Shown here one piece after another: positions 52,103-60,811 of a stretch of DNA of 64,000 bases. The notes beneath the pieces are model-generated. The model was not told the origin of the DNA. It searched no databases and worked only from the letters and a program-made list of their open reading frames with translations. Within the stretch, counting starts at the first letter, position 1. Every line of letters begins with the position of its first letter. Origin of the DNA: Oxydemutator sp963693105 (GTDB taxonomy: Bacteria > Pseudomonadota > Gammaproteobacteria > Poriferisulfidales > Oxydemutatoraceae); NCBI GenBank assembly GCA_963693105.1, contig OY843752.1, forward strand, positions 558,001 to 622,000. Direction: 5' to 3'. The translations under genes and the position numbers were made by a program.

Positions 52103-52834
52103 TTAACCGGGGGCGGCGATGTGCAGCGTGCGCACGGACATTCTCTGGCGTACGCGGCCATCGTCGAGTTTCTCGATTCGCAGCGGCAGATAGCGGTGTT
52201 CGGGGCTGAGCCACAGCACGCGGTCTGTCTTGCCGCGCCGGATTCTTTCAATGCGCACGGTGTCGAAATGTCCGAGCGCGGTCTCGATGGTCTCGGTTCC
52301 GGCGCCGACGAAACGCCGTGTCTTGATTTTGCCGTTGGAGAGCAGGCGGTAGGTCCGGTCGAACGGCTCCGCGCCGCCGGCGCCGGCGTCTTCCACCAGT
52401 TGCAGTTGCAGCGTGTTTTCATCCACGGTGCCGTCTTCAAACGGCAGTTCGTAGGTCTCGCCTTCTTTCTCGACCGCCGCGCGCCGCCGCTTCCAGTCGA
52501 ACAGCACGTGCTGCCTTCTTCCGGGGCGGTTGGCGATGCGGTATTCGTACTCCAGCGGGCGCAGGCGTCCGCCGACGCGGGCGATGCGGGAGTGGGTTGC
52601 GAGCGGCGGGCTCAGCAGGCTGGCAAAGATGCCTTGCGGCGTGGTCGCGTTGCGGTAGAGAATCGCGCCGCGTCCCGAGGAGCTTTCTCTGGAAACCGAG
52701 ATGGCGATGTTGGCGACTATCCTGTTCGGCAGGCCGACGGCGTACTGCGCCTCGAAGCCTGTGTCGGCCAGGCCGCCGGCGTGTGCGGCGGCGGCGTACA
52801 GCGTCATGCCGAGCAACGGCAATTTCCACTTCAT
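52103..52834 (-). CDS. DUF3108-family periplasmic protein
   Basis: The product has 243 residues. A signal peptide (about 1-19, cut after AHAG) precedes a beta-rich domain with repeated Y-x-A/Y-R-I-x-x strands and the ending EIRI..GKTDRVLWLSPEHRYLPLRIEK typical of DUF3108. The function is unknown; relatives are envelope proteins. ATG 52834 is chosen at the signal peptide; the frame stays open further upstream inside the AddB-like gene. It lies 11 bases after that gene's stop. Confidence 0.82.
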   Translation of the reverse strand: MKWKLPLLGMTLYAAAAHAGGLADTGFEAQYAVGLPNRIVANIAISVSRESSSGRGAILYRNATTPQGIFASLLSPPLATHSRIARVGGRLRPLEYEYRIANRPGRRQHVLFDWKRRRAAVEKEGETYELPFEDGTVDENTLQLQLVEDAGAGGAEPFDRTYRLLSNGKIKTRRFVGAGTETIETALGHFDTVRIERIRRGKTDRVLWLSPEHRYLPLRIEKLDDGRVRQRMSVRTLHIAAPG

Positions 52835-52845
52835 CGGCGGCGTCC

Positions 52846-55782
52846 TTATTCTTTTTCTTGTTGCGCCGGTTGCGCGCCGGTGTCGCCGGTCGGGTAGGCG
52901 CGCCACGCGGGGCGGCGGCACAGGCCCTGATGGTCGCAGTGTTTGCAGGCTTTTTTCTCGTCGCCCCACGCCGTCAGCGGCGCGCCGTCCATGAAGTCGC
53001 GGCGCATCTGAAGCAGCCGCCAGTGCGCTTCGTCGCGGCATTCGTCGAGCGCGTCGCCGCCGACTTCGAGCACCTTGTGTTCGCCCAGCCCCAGATAAAG
53101 AACGGCGTGCGCGTCCTCGGCAAGCAGCGCGTAACTCGACAGTTGCACGTCTTCCCCCTGCGTGATGTCTTTGTGGCTCGGCAGTCTTCCGCCTTTGTAG
53201 TCCACCACCTGCTGCCCCGACGATGCGGTGGCCACCAGGTCGAGCCGCCCGATGAGGGTCCATTCGTCGTCCAGCGTTTCTTCATATTTGCGCTCGGCTT
53301 CGAGCGACAGGGCCGGTTCGCGTCCGAAGCGCCCGACCATCCAGCGGACGTAGTATTCGACGGCGCCCAGCGCCTCGGCGCGCAAGTGGCGGTTGGCGTG
53401 GTTGGCGGCGGCGGCTTGCGAGAACTCGGCGTTCACGATTTCGCGCGCCAGTTGCAGCGCGTCTTCAAGGTGCGCGCTGGTCCATGGTTTGGTCATCGGC
53501 CCGGGCAGGCCGGAGAGGTCCTCGTTCAGCGCCTGCAAACAGCGGTGCAGGTGCGTGCCGTATTCCGCAGGCCCCCAGTAGTCGCCGCTGTCGCGCCGCT
53601 TTCTGATGCGCAGGCCGTAACGCACGAAGAAACGGTACGGGCAGTCCATCAGCGTTTTGTGCGCCGCCGCGCTGAATTTTTCAGGCCACGCTTCGCGCGG
53701 CGCCGCCGGCGCCGGCCTGGTTTGCAGTTGCACCGTCCGGCCACAGGCGGGTGTTTCGGGTTGGCGCGGATGACGTCGCGCGCGCCGCGCCAGTTGCCGG
53801 TCGTCCAGGTCGTCGCCGTAGGCCAGGCGGTGAAACTCCGTGATCGCGCTCAGCCACGGCGACGGTTCGAGTGTCCGGTTGCCGGCATTTTGCTGGCAAC
53901 TCAGCAGGACGGTGTCGGTGCTTTCGAGCAGCCGCCGGAACAGGTGAAACTGAAACGCCTCGCGCTGCTCGCGGGTTTCGAGGCCGAGTTCGCGGCGGAT
54001 TTTCTCGTCAACGAGTCCCGGTTGCGGCGGCGCCGGCAGATGGCGCTTGTCGAGCGAGACGACGGCCAGCGCGTCGAAGCGCGCCAGCCGGCTTTGGCGC
54101 AGGTTCATCAGCGCGATGCCGTTGTCCGGCGCCGGCGGGACGAAATTGGCGCTCTCGAGGTTGTGCGAAAGCCAGTTGCGCCATGCGCGGAAGGTTCCGC
54201 GCGTCTGCTGCGCCGCCGCGGCCTGGTGGGTTTCCTCCAGTTCTTTCAACATTCTTTCGCCGGCGGAATCGGCCCTGAATTTCTGCTCCATGCCGAGCGA
54301 GTCCATGGCCGCGCGCAGGTGTTCGTAGTACTCGGTGAAGGCGCGGCGCTCGCCGCTTGCGGCGAGTCGGCGCAGGCCGTCGGCGATGTCGGCGATGTGT
54401 TGCGCGAGTATCGTTGCGTCGTCTTCAGGGCCGGGCATGGCGCGCAGCCGGTCGAGCCAGTCGCGCGTTGTTTGCGGCGGACAGTCCGATTGCGATTGTT
54501 GCTCCTCAATGCGCCACGCCGCCGCCAGCGCGTGTTGGCGCGTGGTGGAATGATCGCACCACGGCGAGCGCATCAGCGCCAGCACCTCGCGCGCCGCACA
54601 TTCGGCGTCCGCCGCCAGCAGCAGGTTCTGCAATGCGCCGGCGCTGCTGGTCGTGGACAATTCCCATCCGGAGGTGTCGTAGAGAGAGAGCCGCTGGCGC
54701 TCGAACACCGCGCGCAGCCGGCGCGTCAGCCGCCGGTCGAGGCTGACGATGCCGACGGTTTTGTCCTCGGCGAGCCATTGCCGCACCGCCAGATAAACGC
54801 CCCAGGCATGTTCCTCCAGCGTGCGTGGCCGGAAAATCCGCAGACGTTGCACGAGCGGGCTGGTCGCAAAGCGCTGCGATGTGTTGCGCGCGCGCTCGGC
54901 CAGCGGCGTGTTTTCGGCGGAGAAGATCTGGTCGAGCATGTCCGAGCGGTCGGTGTTGGCATCGGTGTTGTCCATCGCCGCCGGTGTTTCGCCCGTGACG
55001 TCTTTGAGCATGGCGGCGGCGGGGTCGGGGTAGCGCGGTTTGGTCGTCCGCCCATCCGTCGCCGCGTCGGCGTTGGTCAGTATCGTCAGGCGGCCTTGGT
55101 CGTGGAGTTTGCGCGCCCACACGGTCTGGCAGGGCGTCAGCAAATCGCTGCCGCACAGATAGGCGTGTTCGCCGTCGCCGAGCAGGCCGCCGCGCAGGAG
55201 TTCGCCGCGATAAGCGGCGCCGGCGTCCATGAAGCGTTCGGGCGCATCGTCGCCGCTGTCGAAAAGCCCGCGCCAGCCGCGCCACAATGTCAGCAGCATT
55301 TCGGTCTCGTCGCTCCAGACCTGGTGGTCGAGGCGCGCAAGGTGGCGTTCGAGGAGTTCGCCGCCGGCGTCGTGCGCCTCGTCGAGTTCGCTGACCTCGT
55401 CGAAAAAGCGCAACAGTTCGCTCGCCAGTTGCCACACGCTGCCCGACGGAAACAGGCCGGGGTGTTGTTCCAGGGCGTCGGCCAGCAGCAGTTTGAGTTC
55501 GTGCGCCGTCGGCATCCTCGGCCCGGGCGGGCGCCGTTGCATGAACAGCCGCCACGGTGTCGAGATTTGCGGCGCAATCAGCGCCTCGACGCCGCGTTTG
55601 CGCGCGCCTTCGAGAAGCCGGTTTCGCAATTCGACGAATTGCGGCTTGATGTGGTGCAGCGCTTCGGGCAGCAGGATGACGGCGCGGCCCAGATCGGGCA
55701 AATCGTTTTCGAAATCGGCGAGGACGGCTTCAGCGCACGCCGCCGTCACGTCGCAGCGGCAGGGGACAACGAGAAAGGGCAA
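52846..55782 (-). CDS. AddB-like DNA-repair nuclease/helicase-fold protein
   Basis: The product has 978 residues and resembles the proteobacterial AddB-like 'probable DNA repair protein' family. The C-terminal RecB-type nuclease has LIGRLDLVATASSGQQVVDYKGG with Asp and Lys in place. An iron-staple cysteine set is visible: one Cys in LMDCPYRFFVRYGL and three in CKHCDHQGLC. No intact helicase Walker A is obvious at the N-terminus. Its usual partner AddA is not next to it; a ferredoxin gene precedes and a DUF3108 gene follows. Confidence 0.8.
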   Translation of the reverse strand: MPFLVVPCRCDVTAACAEAVLADFENDLPDLGRAVILLPEALHHIKPQFVELRNRLLEGARKRGVEALIAPQISTPWRLFMQRRPPGPRMPTAHELKLLLADALEQHPGLFPSGSVWQLASELLRFFDEVSELDEAHDAGGELLERHLARLDHQVWSDETEMLLTLWRGWRGLFDSGDDAPERFMDAGAAYRGELLRGGLLGDGEHAYLCGSDLLTPCQTVWARKLHDQGRLTILTNADAATDGRTTKPRYPDPAAAMLKDVTGETPAAMDNTDANTDRSDMLDQIFSAENTPLAERARNTSQRFATSPLVQRLRIFRPRTLEEHAWGVYLAVRQWLAEDKTVGIVSLDRRLTRRLRAVFERQRLSLYDTSGWELSTTSSAGALQNLLLAADAECAAREVLALMRSPWCDHSTTRQHALAAAWRIEEQQSQSDCPPQTTRDWLDRLRAMPGPEDDATILAQHIADIADGLRRLAASGERRAFTEYYEHLRAAMDSLGMEQKFRADSAGERMLKELEETHQAAAAQQTRGTFRAWRNWLSHNLESANFVPPAPDNGIALMNLRQSRLARFDALAVVSLDKRHLPAPPQPGLVDEKIRRELGLETREQREAFQFHLFRRLLESTDTVLLSCQQNAGNRTLEPSPWLSAITEFHRLAYGDDLDDRQLARRARRHPRQPETPACGRTVQLQTRPAPAAPREAWPEKFSAAAHKTLMDCPYRFFVRYGLRIRKRRDSGDYWGPAEYGTHLHRCLQALNEDLSGLPGPMTKPWTSAHLEDALQLAREIVNAEFSQAAAANHANRHLRAEALGAVEYYVRWMVGRFGREPALSLEAERKYEETLDDEWTLIGRLDLVATASSGQQVVDYKGGRLPSHKDITQGEDVQLSSYALLAEDAHAVLYLGLGEHKVLEVGGDALDECRDEAHWRLLQMRRDFMDGAPLTAWGDEKKACKHCDHQGLCRRPAWRAYPTGDTGAQPAQQEKE

Positions 55783-55788
55783 AGCGGG

Positions 55789-56112
55789 TCAGCGATCGAG
55801 CAGTTTCAGCTTGTCCGGTTTGCCGCGCCACTCGTCCGCATCGTGAGGCGGCTCTTTCTTGACCGTGATGACCGGCCATTCCTGCGCCAGTTCGGCGTTG
55901 AGTTGAAGCAGGTGGTGCTGGTCTTCCTCGATGGCGTCTTCCGGAACAATCGCCTCGATCGGACACTCGGGTTCGCACAGCGAGCAGTCTATGCACTCTT
56001 CCGGGTCAATGACCAGGAAGTTGGGGCCTTCGTGGAAGCAGTCCACCGGACAGACTTCAACGCAGTCGGTGTATTTGCATCGGATGCAGTTTTCAGTTAC
56101 TACAAAAGTCAT
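55789..56112 (-). CDS. fdxA: seven-iron ferredoxin FdxA
   Basis: A 107-residue electron carrier with one 3Fe-4S and one 4Fe-4S cluster. Cysteines are in CIRCKYTDCVEVCPVDCF and CIDCSLCEPECPIEA. The C-terminal extension (WPVITVKKEPPHDADEW) is usual for FdxA. It overlaps nothing and is six bases from the AddB-like gene, so it may be co-transcribed with it. Confidence 0.94.
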   Translation of the reverse strand: MTFVVTENCIRCKYTDCVEVCPVDCFHEGPNFLVIDPEECIDCSLCEPECPIEAIVPEDAIEEDQHHLLQLNAELAQEWPVITVKKEPPHDADEWRGKPDKLKLLDR

Positions 56113-56251
56113 CGTGGTTCCTGTTTTCCGGCGCCGTCGCCGGACGGCATCTATTGTAGTGGCAATGGCCGCGGCTGTGGTAGATTAACCGGATGCGGCG
56201 GACAAATCCACATCCCGTGAAACCGGAAACCGGTGCGCGCGGGCGGCGGGT

Positions 56252-56884
56252 GTGAACGTGCGCCGGGGGCGTCTTTTTGTCGTCTCCGCGCCTTCGGGCG
56301 CCGGCAAGACCAGCCTGCTCAGGCGGTTGCTGGACGGCGACGGGCGCCTCAAGTTGTCGGTTTCCCACACGACGCGGCCGGGCCGGGCCGGCGAGGCCGA
56401 CGGGCGCGATTACCATTTCGTGGACGCGGAGACTTTCTCGCGGATGGCGCAAGCCGGCGATTTTCTCGAACACGCCAGAGTTTATGATTACCACTACGGC
56501 ACTTCCCGGCGGTTTGTCGAACTCGAACTCGAACGCGGGTATGATATTGTACTGGAGATAGACTGGCAGGGCGCGAGGCAGGTCATGCGCAGTTTGTGCG
56601 AAGGAGTCTCGGTTTTTATCCTGCCACCGTCGGAGGATGCCTTGCGCGAACGACTGACCAATCGCAATCTGGATTCCCGGCAGGTCATTGAACGGCGCAT
56701 GGAGGAGGCGATGAAGGAGATGGGGCACTTTAAAGAATTTGATTACATCGTCGTCAACGACGATTTTGACCGCGCCTGCGACGATTTGCGGCGGATTTTT
56801 GCCGGGCAGGCGCCGGACGCCGAGGCGCAGGCGCGGCTCGGGCACACCCTGCAATCCCTGGGGCTTGGAGCGCGCGGCCAGTGA
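56252..56884 (+). CDS. gmk: guanylate kinase
   Basis: Phosphorylates GMP to GDP. It has 210 residues. The P-loop is VVSAPSGAGKTSLL and the GMP-binding segment is VSHTTRPGRAGEADGRDYHF; EIDWQGARQV is also present. GTG 56252 is the likely start, with GTG 56258 possible. The usual neighbour rpoZ is missing; instead it overlaps a HesB-like gene by four bases. Confidence 0.95.
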   Translation: MNVRRGRLFVVSAPSGAGKTSLLRRLLDGDGRLKLSVSHTTRPGRAGEADGRDYHFVDAETFSRMAQAGDFLEHARVYDYHYGTSRRFVELELERGYDIVLEIDWQGARQVMRSLCEGVSVFILPPSEDALRERLTNRNLDSRQVIERRMEEAMKEMGHFKEFDYIVVNDDFDRACDDLRRIFAGQAPDAEAQARLGHTLQSLGLGARGQ

Positions 56885-57225
56885 CGCTGCCCGGCAAAGA
56901 CGAGGTCATCCGGGTCACGGAGACCGCCGCCGCGCAGATCAGGAAATCGGCGGAGCAAAGCGGCATGCGGGACTGGCCGTTGCGCATCGCCGTGAGCCGC
57001 GACGGAGACGACGGCTTCCACTACAAGATGGGCTTTGACACCTCCGTTTACGAGGACGACCTTTCTTTCCGGAGCGGCGATGTCTCTCTGGTTGTCTCGA
57101 GCGGCATGTTGAGCCTGCTGAAGGACATGACGCTGGATTATGTGGAACTCGAAGCGGGGCAATTTCATTTTATTTTCATCAATCCGAACGAGCCGGACCG
57201 GGTTCTTCCGAAGGAAGTGCAATAG
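56881..57225 (+). CDS. cysteine-free HesB/IscA-like protein
   Basis: A 114-residue protein with the HesB fold pattern (VTETAAAQIRKSAEQ, LRIAVSRDGDDGFHYKMGFD, LSFRSGDVSLVVSSGMLSLL, LEAGQFHFIFINPNEP). It contains no cysteine at all, while IscA-type carriers use three for Fe-S binding. It therefore cannot carry a cluster by the usual ligands. GTG 56881 overlaps the gmk stop. It precedes the NarX/NarL-like pair by 27 bases, so a regulatory or sensor-accessory role is possible. Confidence 0.75.
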   Translation: MTLPGKDEVIRVTETAAAQIRKSAEQSGMRDWPLRIAVSRDGDDGFHYKMGFDTSVYEDDLSFRSGDVSLVVSSGMLSLLKDMTLDYVELEAGQFHFIFINPNEPDRVLPKEVQ

Positions 57226-57252
57226 GCGCCGCCCGCCGCCGGAGTTGCCTGG

Positions 57253-58779
57253 ATGAAGACCATGACGAGTGTTTTGCAGGAATCGGGCGCGCGGTTTGCG
57301 CGCAAGTCGCGCGCGCGCGCCTTCGGGCGGCCGGTTTTCGGCGCTCGCTCGTACCGCCGCATCCTCGCCGCTTTTGCGGCGCTGGTCGCGGCGTTGGCCG
57401 CGTTGCTGGCGGCGCAATGGAATCCCGGCGGTTACTTTCCCGCCGCCGCGGCTGCGCTGCTGTGGCTGCCGGTCGCCGTCTGTCTGGCGGCGACGGCCTG
57501 GTATCTGCGGCTGGACCTGGTCCAGCCGTCGCGTCATCTGCACACATGGCTGCAGCGGGTGCACGCCGGCGATCTGGCGGCGCGGCTGCCGAATCTGGGC
57601 GACAGCAGTTTTGCCGGCTTGTGTGACGATCTCAACACGTTCTGTACGATGCTTGAAACCCAGTCGCGCGGCGCCGAGAGCCAGCTGCAAAGACACGCCG
57701 GGCACCTGACCGAGAAAACGCGCTCGCTGGCGCTGCTCTACCGCTTCGCCGCCAGCCTCAACATGGCGCACAATCTGGACGAATTGCTTGAGCAGGTGCT
57801 GACGGGGCTGGAGGATATTTACGGCATCGGCGCCGTCGCCGTCCGTCTGCGCCTCGAGAACGGCGGCATGCAATTGCTGGCGAGTTCCGGCCTGCCGCCG
57901 GACAGTCCGCAGTTGAGCAAGTGCCTGGACGGCGACAGCGAATGGCTGCAAACGTCGGAGGCCGACCGCCGGCTGGCGGTGCCGATGAAATATCACGGCG
58001 AGACGCTCGGCGTGTGCATACTCAACCTCGACCCGGAAATTTTCGCCAACCGTTCGCAATTGAAGGAACTCTTCGCCAGTCTCAGCCGCCACCTGGGCAT
58101 GGCCATCGAGAAGATGCGTCTCGACCGGGAGCGGCAGCGCCTGTCCATCGTCGAGGAGCGCACCTACCTTGCCCACGAACTGCACGATTCACTGGCGCAG
58201 ACGATTGCCGGTCTGCGTTTTCAGACCGGGGCGCTGGTCCAGACGCTGGGCGGCGGCGGCGGCAATGTCCGGCAGGTGCTGGAGCAGATGGAGAATTCGA
58301 TTGACGAGGCCAACCTCCAGGTGCGCGAATTGGTGCGCCATTTTCGCGCGCCGGTGGAGAAGGGCAGCCTGCTTCAGTCGGTGCGCGGGGTCGTCGAGCA
58401 CTTTCGCCGCGACAATCCCGGCATCGAGGTGTTCTTCCAGGAAGAGTGGCCGGGCGTCGTGCTGCCGGATCCGTATGAACTGAATATTCTGAGAATCGTG
58501 CAGGAGGCGCTGATCAACGCGCACAAGCACAGCCGCGCCGATTTCGTGCGCATCCTGATGAGAGGGCGCGACGGGCGTTACCGCGTGCTGATCGAGGACA
58601 ACGGTGTCGGCGTCGCCGACGCCGGGCCGTCGGAAGAACGGATCGGCGACGGGCATTTCGGCCTGGATGTCATGCGCGACCGGGCGCGGCGCATCGGCGG
58701 CGAACTGGACGTTGACAGCGCACCGGGGGAAGGCGTGCGCGTCGCGATGACTTTCAATTATCCGGGAGGCGCCGGGTAA
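57253..58779 (+). CDS. NarX-like sensor histidine kinase
   Basis: The product has 508 residues: two transmembrane helices (about 38-55 and 63-83) with almost no periplasmic loop, a HAMP segment (85-145), a GAF domain (about 160-300), and a HisKA_3 domain with phospho-acceptor His311 in HELHDSLAQTI. A HATPase follows with ALINAHKHSRA, EDNGVGV and FGLDVMRDRARRIGG. The nitrate-binding P-box of true NarX is absent, so the signal is probably read by the GAF domain. Its stop overlaps the start of the response regulator. Confidence 0.88.
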   Translation: MKTMTSVLQESGARFARKSRARAFGRPVFGARSYRRILAAFAALVAALAALLAAQWNPGGYFPAAAAALLWLPVAVCLAATAWYLRLDLVQPSRHLHTWLQRVHAGDLAARLPNLGDSSFAGLCDDLNTFCTMLETQSRGAESQLQRHAGHLTEKTRSLALLYRFAASLNMAHNLDELLEQVLTGLEDIYGIGAVAVRLRLENGGMQLLASSGLPPDSPQLSKCLDGDSEWLQTSEADRRLAVPMKYHGETLGVCILNLDPEIFANRSQLKELFASLSRHLGMAIEKMRLDRERQRLSIVEERTYLAHELHDSLAQTIAGLRFQTGALVQTLGGGGGNVRQVLEQMENSIDEANLQVRELVRHFRAPVEKGSLLQSVRGVVEHFRRDNPGIEVFFQEEWPGVVLPDPYELNILRIVQEALINAHKHSRADFVRILMRGRDGRYRVLIEDNGVGVADAGPSEERIGDGHFGLDVMRDRARRIGGELDVDSAPGEGVRVAMTFNYPGGAG

Positions 58780-59432
58780 TGCCCGATTTGTCCGTTGTCA
58801 TCATAGACGACCACAAACTGTTCAGGGACGGCCTCGAAGCGTTGCTGACCAGGCGCGGCATCCAGGTGGCGGCGTCGCTGGGCGAAGGCCTGCGCGGTGT
58901 CGAACTGGCGCAGAAGGCGCAGCCCGATGTGGTGCTGCTGGACGTGCGCATGCCCGACGTGGACGGCATTGAAATACTGGAGATGCTGAAAGAGCAGGGG
59001 TTCGCCAACTCCGTTGTCATGCTGACCACCAGCGAAGACTGCGCCGATCTGGCCGGCGCGATGATACGCGGCGCCAAAGGTTATCTGATGAAGGACATCG
59101 CGCCCGACGACCTGGTGGCCGCTTTGCACAGCGTGGTGGAAGGTGAGACCGTCATTGCGCCGTCGTTGCGGGAGGAATACGAGAAACTCGATCTGAGCAA
59201 ACCGCCGCCGTCGCGCTGCGGCAAACTGGTCGGCAAACTGACTCCGCGCGAGCGCGAGGTGCTGGCGCTGCTGGTCGAGGGACAGAGCAACAAGATGATC
59301 GCCAAAGTCCTTAAAATTTCCGATGGCACCGTCAAACTGCACGTCAACACCATTCTCAGGAAATTCGGCGTGCACTCGCGTGTCGAAGCCGCGATGATCG
59401 AGGTCGAACGCAATATCCACAAAGGGCGCTGA
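58779..59432 (+). CDS. NarL/FixJ-family response regulator
   Basis: The product has 217 residues. The receiver domain has the acidic pair IIDDHKLF and phospho-acceptor Asp55 in VLLDVRMPDVDG. A LuxR-type HTH (about 145-215) reads LTPREREVLALLVEGQSNKM, then IAKVLKISDGTVKLHV. Cognate partner of the upstream NarX-like kinase, sharing one base with it. Target genes are not visible in the window. Confidence 0.92.
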   Translation: MPDLSVVIIDDHKLFRDGLEALLTRRGIQVAASLGEGLRGVELAQKAQPDVVLLDVRMPDVDGIEILEMLKEQGFANSVVMLTTSEDCADLAGAMIRGAKGYLMKDIAPDDLVAALHSVVEGETVIAPSLREEYEKLDLSKPPPSRCGKLVGKLTPREREVLALLVEGQSNKMIAKVLKISDGTVKLHVNTILRKFGVHSRVEAAMIEVERNIHKGR

Positions 59433-59457
59433 GCCGCTCTCTCCGGCACACCATTCG

Positions 59458-60435
59458 ATGAAACGCCGTGTCAAAATCAACTTCAAGGGGTTCTGGGACT
59501 TAAGCCTGGAAGAGAATCCTTTCTACAAACTGCTGTCGAAGCGGTTTGATCTGGAGATTTCCGACGACCCGGATTTTTTGCTTTATACCGACTGCTATCT
59601 CGAAAAAAAGAAACACCAGAATTGCGTCCGCATCTTCTACACGGGCGAGAACACAAGGCCTGATTTTTATGATTGTGATTACGCCTTCAGCTTTGATTTG
59701 CCGGTGACTGAAAGACACTACCGCCTGCCGCTGTACTGGCTCTATGCCGACTACAACAGGCTGAAAGAGCCGAAAGACCCGGACAGGATTCTGGCGCAGA
59801 AAAGCGGATTCTGCAGTTTTTTATATTCCCATGCGACTCCTGAAAGGGAGGACTTTTTCAAACAGATGTTGTCCTACAAGATGATAGATTCCGGCGGCAG
59901 GTTCCTTAATACGCTGGGTTATACGGTGCCCGTCGGGAGGGCGTCGGAAGCGGATTTTATACGGCGGTATAAATTCGCCATCGCTTTTGAGAATTCCTCC
60001 CACCCGGGTTACACGACGGAAAAGATTGTAAGCGCAATGCTTGCCAATACGGTGCCCATCTACTGGGGCAATCCGCAGGTGGCGCGCGACTTCAACCCCA
60101 AATCGTTCATCAACTGCCATGATTACGACAACTTCAGCCAGGTCATCGAGAAGGTCATCGAAATAGACAATGACGACGATTTATACAAGTCCTTCCTTTC
60201 ACAACCCTGGTTGAACGGCAACCGCGGCCTGGATAGTCTGACGGAAGAAAGCCTGTTGGCCCGGTTTGAGAAGATTTTTTCCGGGCCGGGAATCATACGA
60301 TACCGGAAATCTCCCCGGTTGCCCGCTCTTCCCTTGTCGGTACGCGTCAACCGGATGATTCACGACAAGCTGATGCCCTACCGGTTTTTCGCCCCCATTA
60401 TTCTGAGGCTGATCCGGTGGAAGAATCGCTGGTAG
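59458..60435 (+). CDS. GT10-family fucosyltransferase
   Basis: The product has 325 residues. The alpha-1,3-fucosyltransferase signature is clear: FAIAFENSSHPGYTTEKIV, then SAMLANTVPIYWGNP, binding GDP-fucose. No membrane helix at the N-terminus; the basic, hydrophobic C-terminus (KLMPYRFFAPIILRLIRW) may bind the inner membrane as in Helicobacter enzymes. Likely modifies LPS or exopolysaccharide with fucose. No other glycan genes are adjacent, and the codon use is somewhat AT-richer than its neighbours, suggesting acquisition. Confidence 0.9.
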   Translation: MKRRVKINFKGFWDLSLEENPFYKLLSKRFDLEISDDPDFLLYTDCYLEKKKHQNCVRIFYTGENTRPDFYDCDYAFSFDLPVTERHYRLPLYWLYADYNRLKEPKDPDRILAQKSGFCSFLYSHATPEREDFFKQMLSYKMIDSGGRFLNTLGYTVPVGRASEADFIRRYKFAIAFENSSHPGYTTEKIVSAMLANTVPIYWGNPQVARDFNPKSFINCHDYDNFSQVIEKVIEIDNDDDLYKSFLSQPWLNGNRGLDSLTEESLLARFEKIFSGPGIIRYRKSPRLPALPLSVRVNRMIHDKLMPYRFFAPIILRLIRWKNRW

Positions 60436-60442
60436 CCGCCGC

Positions 60443-60811
60443 TCACTGGCCGCGTCCGCCGACATAGTGTTTGCGGTGGTGGCTGCGGGTGCCGGCCCGC
60501 TGCACGACAACGCCCTTGATGATGCCTGTGCCGGCAATCGCGATGCTTTCATAGCCGGGGTTCAGCGGCTTCAGCACGGGCTGGCCGTTTTCGACGATGA
60601 ATTGCCTGAAGATGTATTCGCCGCCGGTTTCGGCGATGACGTACGAGCCGTTCTCAAAAGCGCCGCCGGGTTCGATGACGATGATGGAGCCGTCCGGGAA
60701 TTCGGGCGCCATGCTGTCGCCCAGCACGCGCAGCGCGAAGGGCTCGCTGGCGGCGCAACCGGCGTCGTCGAGGCGTTCAATCTCCTTGTCGCTCACGCGA
60801 ACAGCACCCAT
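60443..60811 (-). CDS. S24/LexA-like peptidase-fold protein lacking the catalytic lysine
   Basis: The product has 122 residues. The UmuD/LexA serine motif VLGDSMAPEFPDGSIIVIEP (Ser33) is intact, but the site of the general-base lysine reads YIFRQFIVENG, with Arg69 in place of Lys. There is no HTH domain. Self-cleavage would be impaired, so it may act as a binding module. It overlaps the 3' end of the 2OG oxygenase gene by 19 bases and is probably co-transcribed. Confidence 0.7.
   Translation of the reverse strand: MGAVRVSDKEIERLDDAGCAASEPFALRVLGDSMAPEFPDGSIIVIEPGGAFENGSYVIAETGGEYIFRQFIVENGQPVLKPLNPGYESIAIAGTGIIKGVVVQRAGTRSHHRKHYVGGRGQ

Noticed and set aside
52597..56220. A 1207-residue plus-strand open frame
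   Set aside because: It is antisense to the DUF3108, AddB-like and fdxA genes, has Arg/Ala-rich composition typical of GC-rich shadow frames, and shows no domain.
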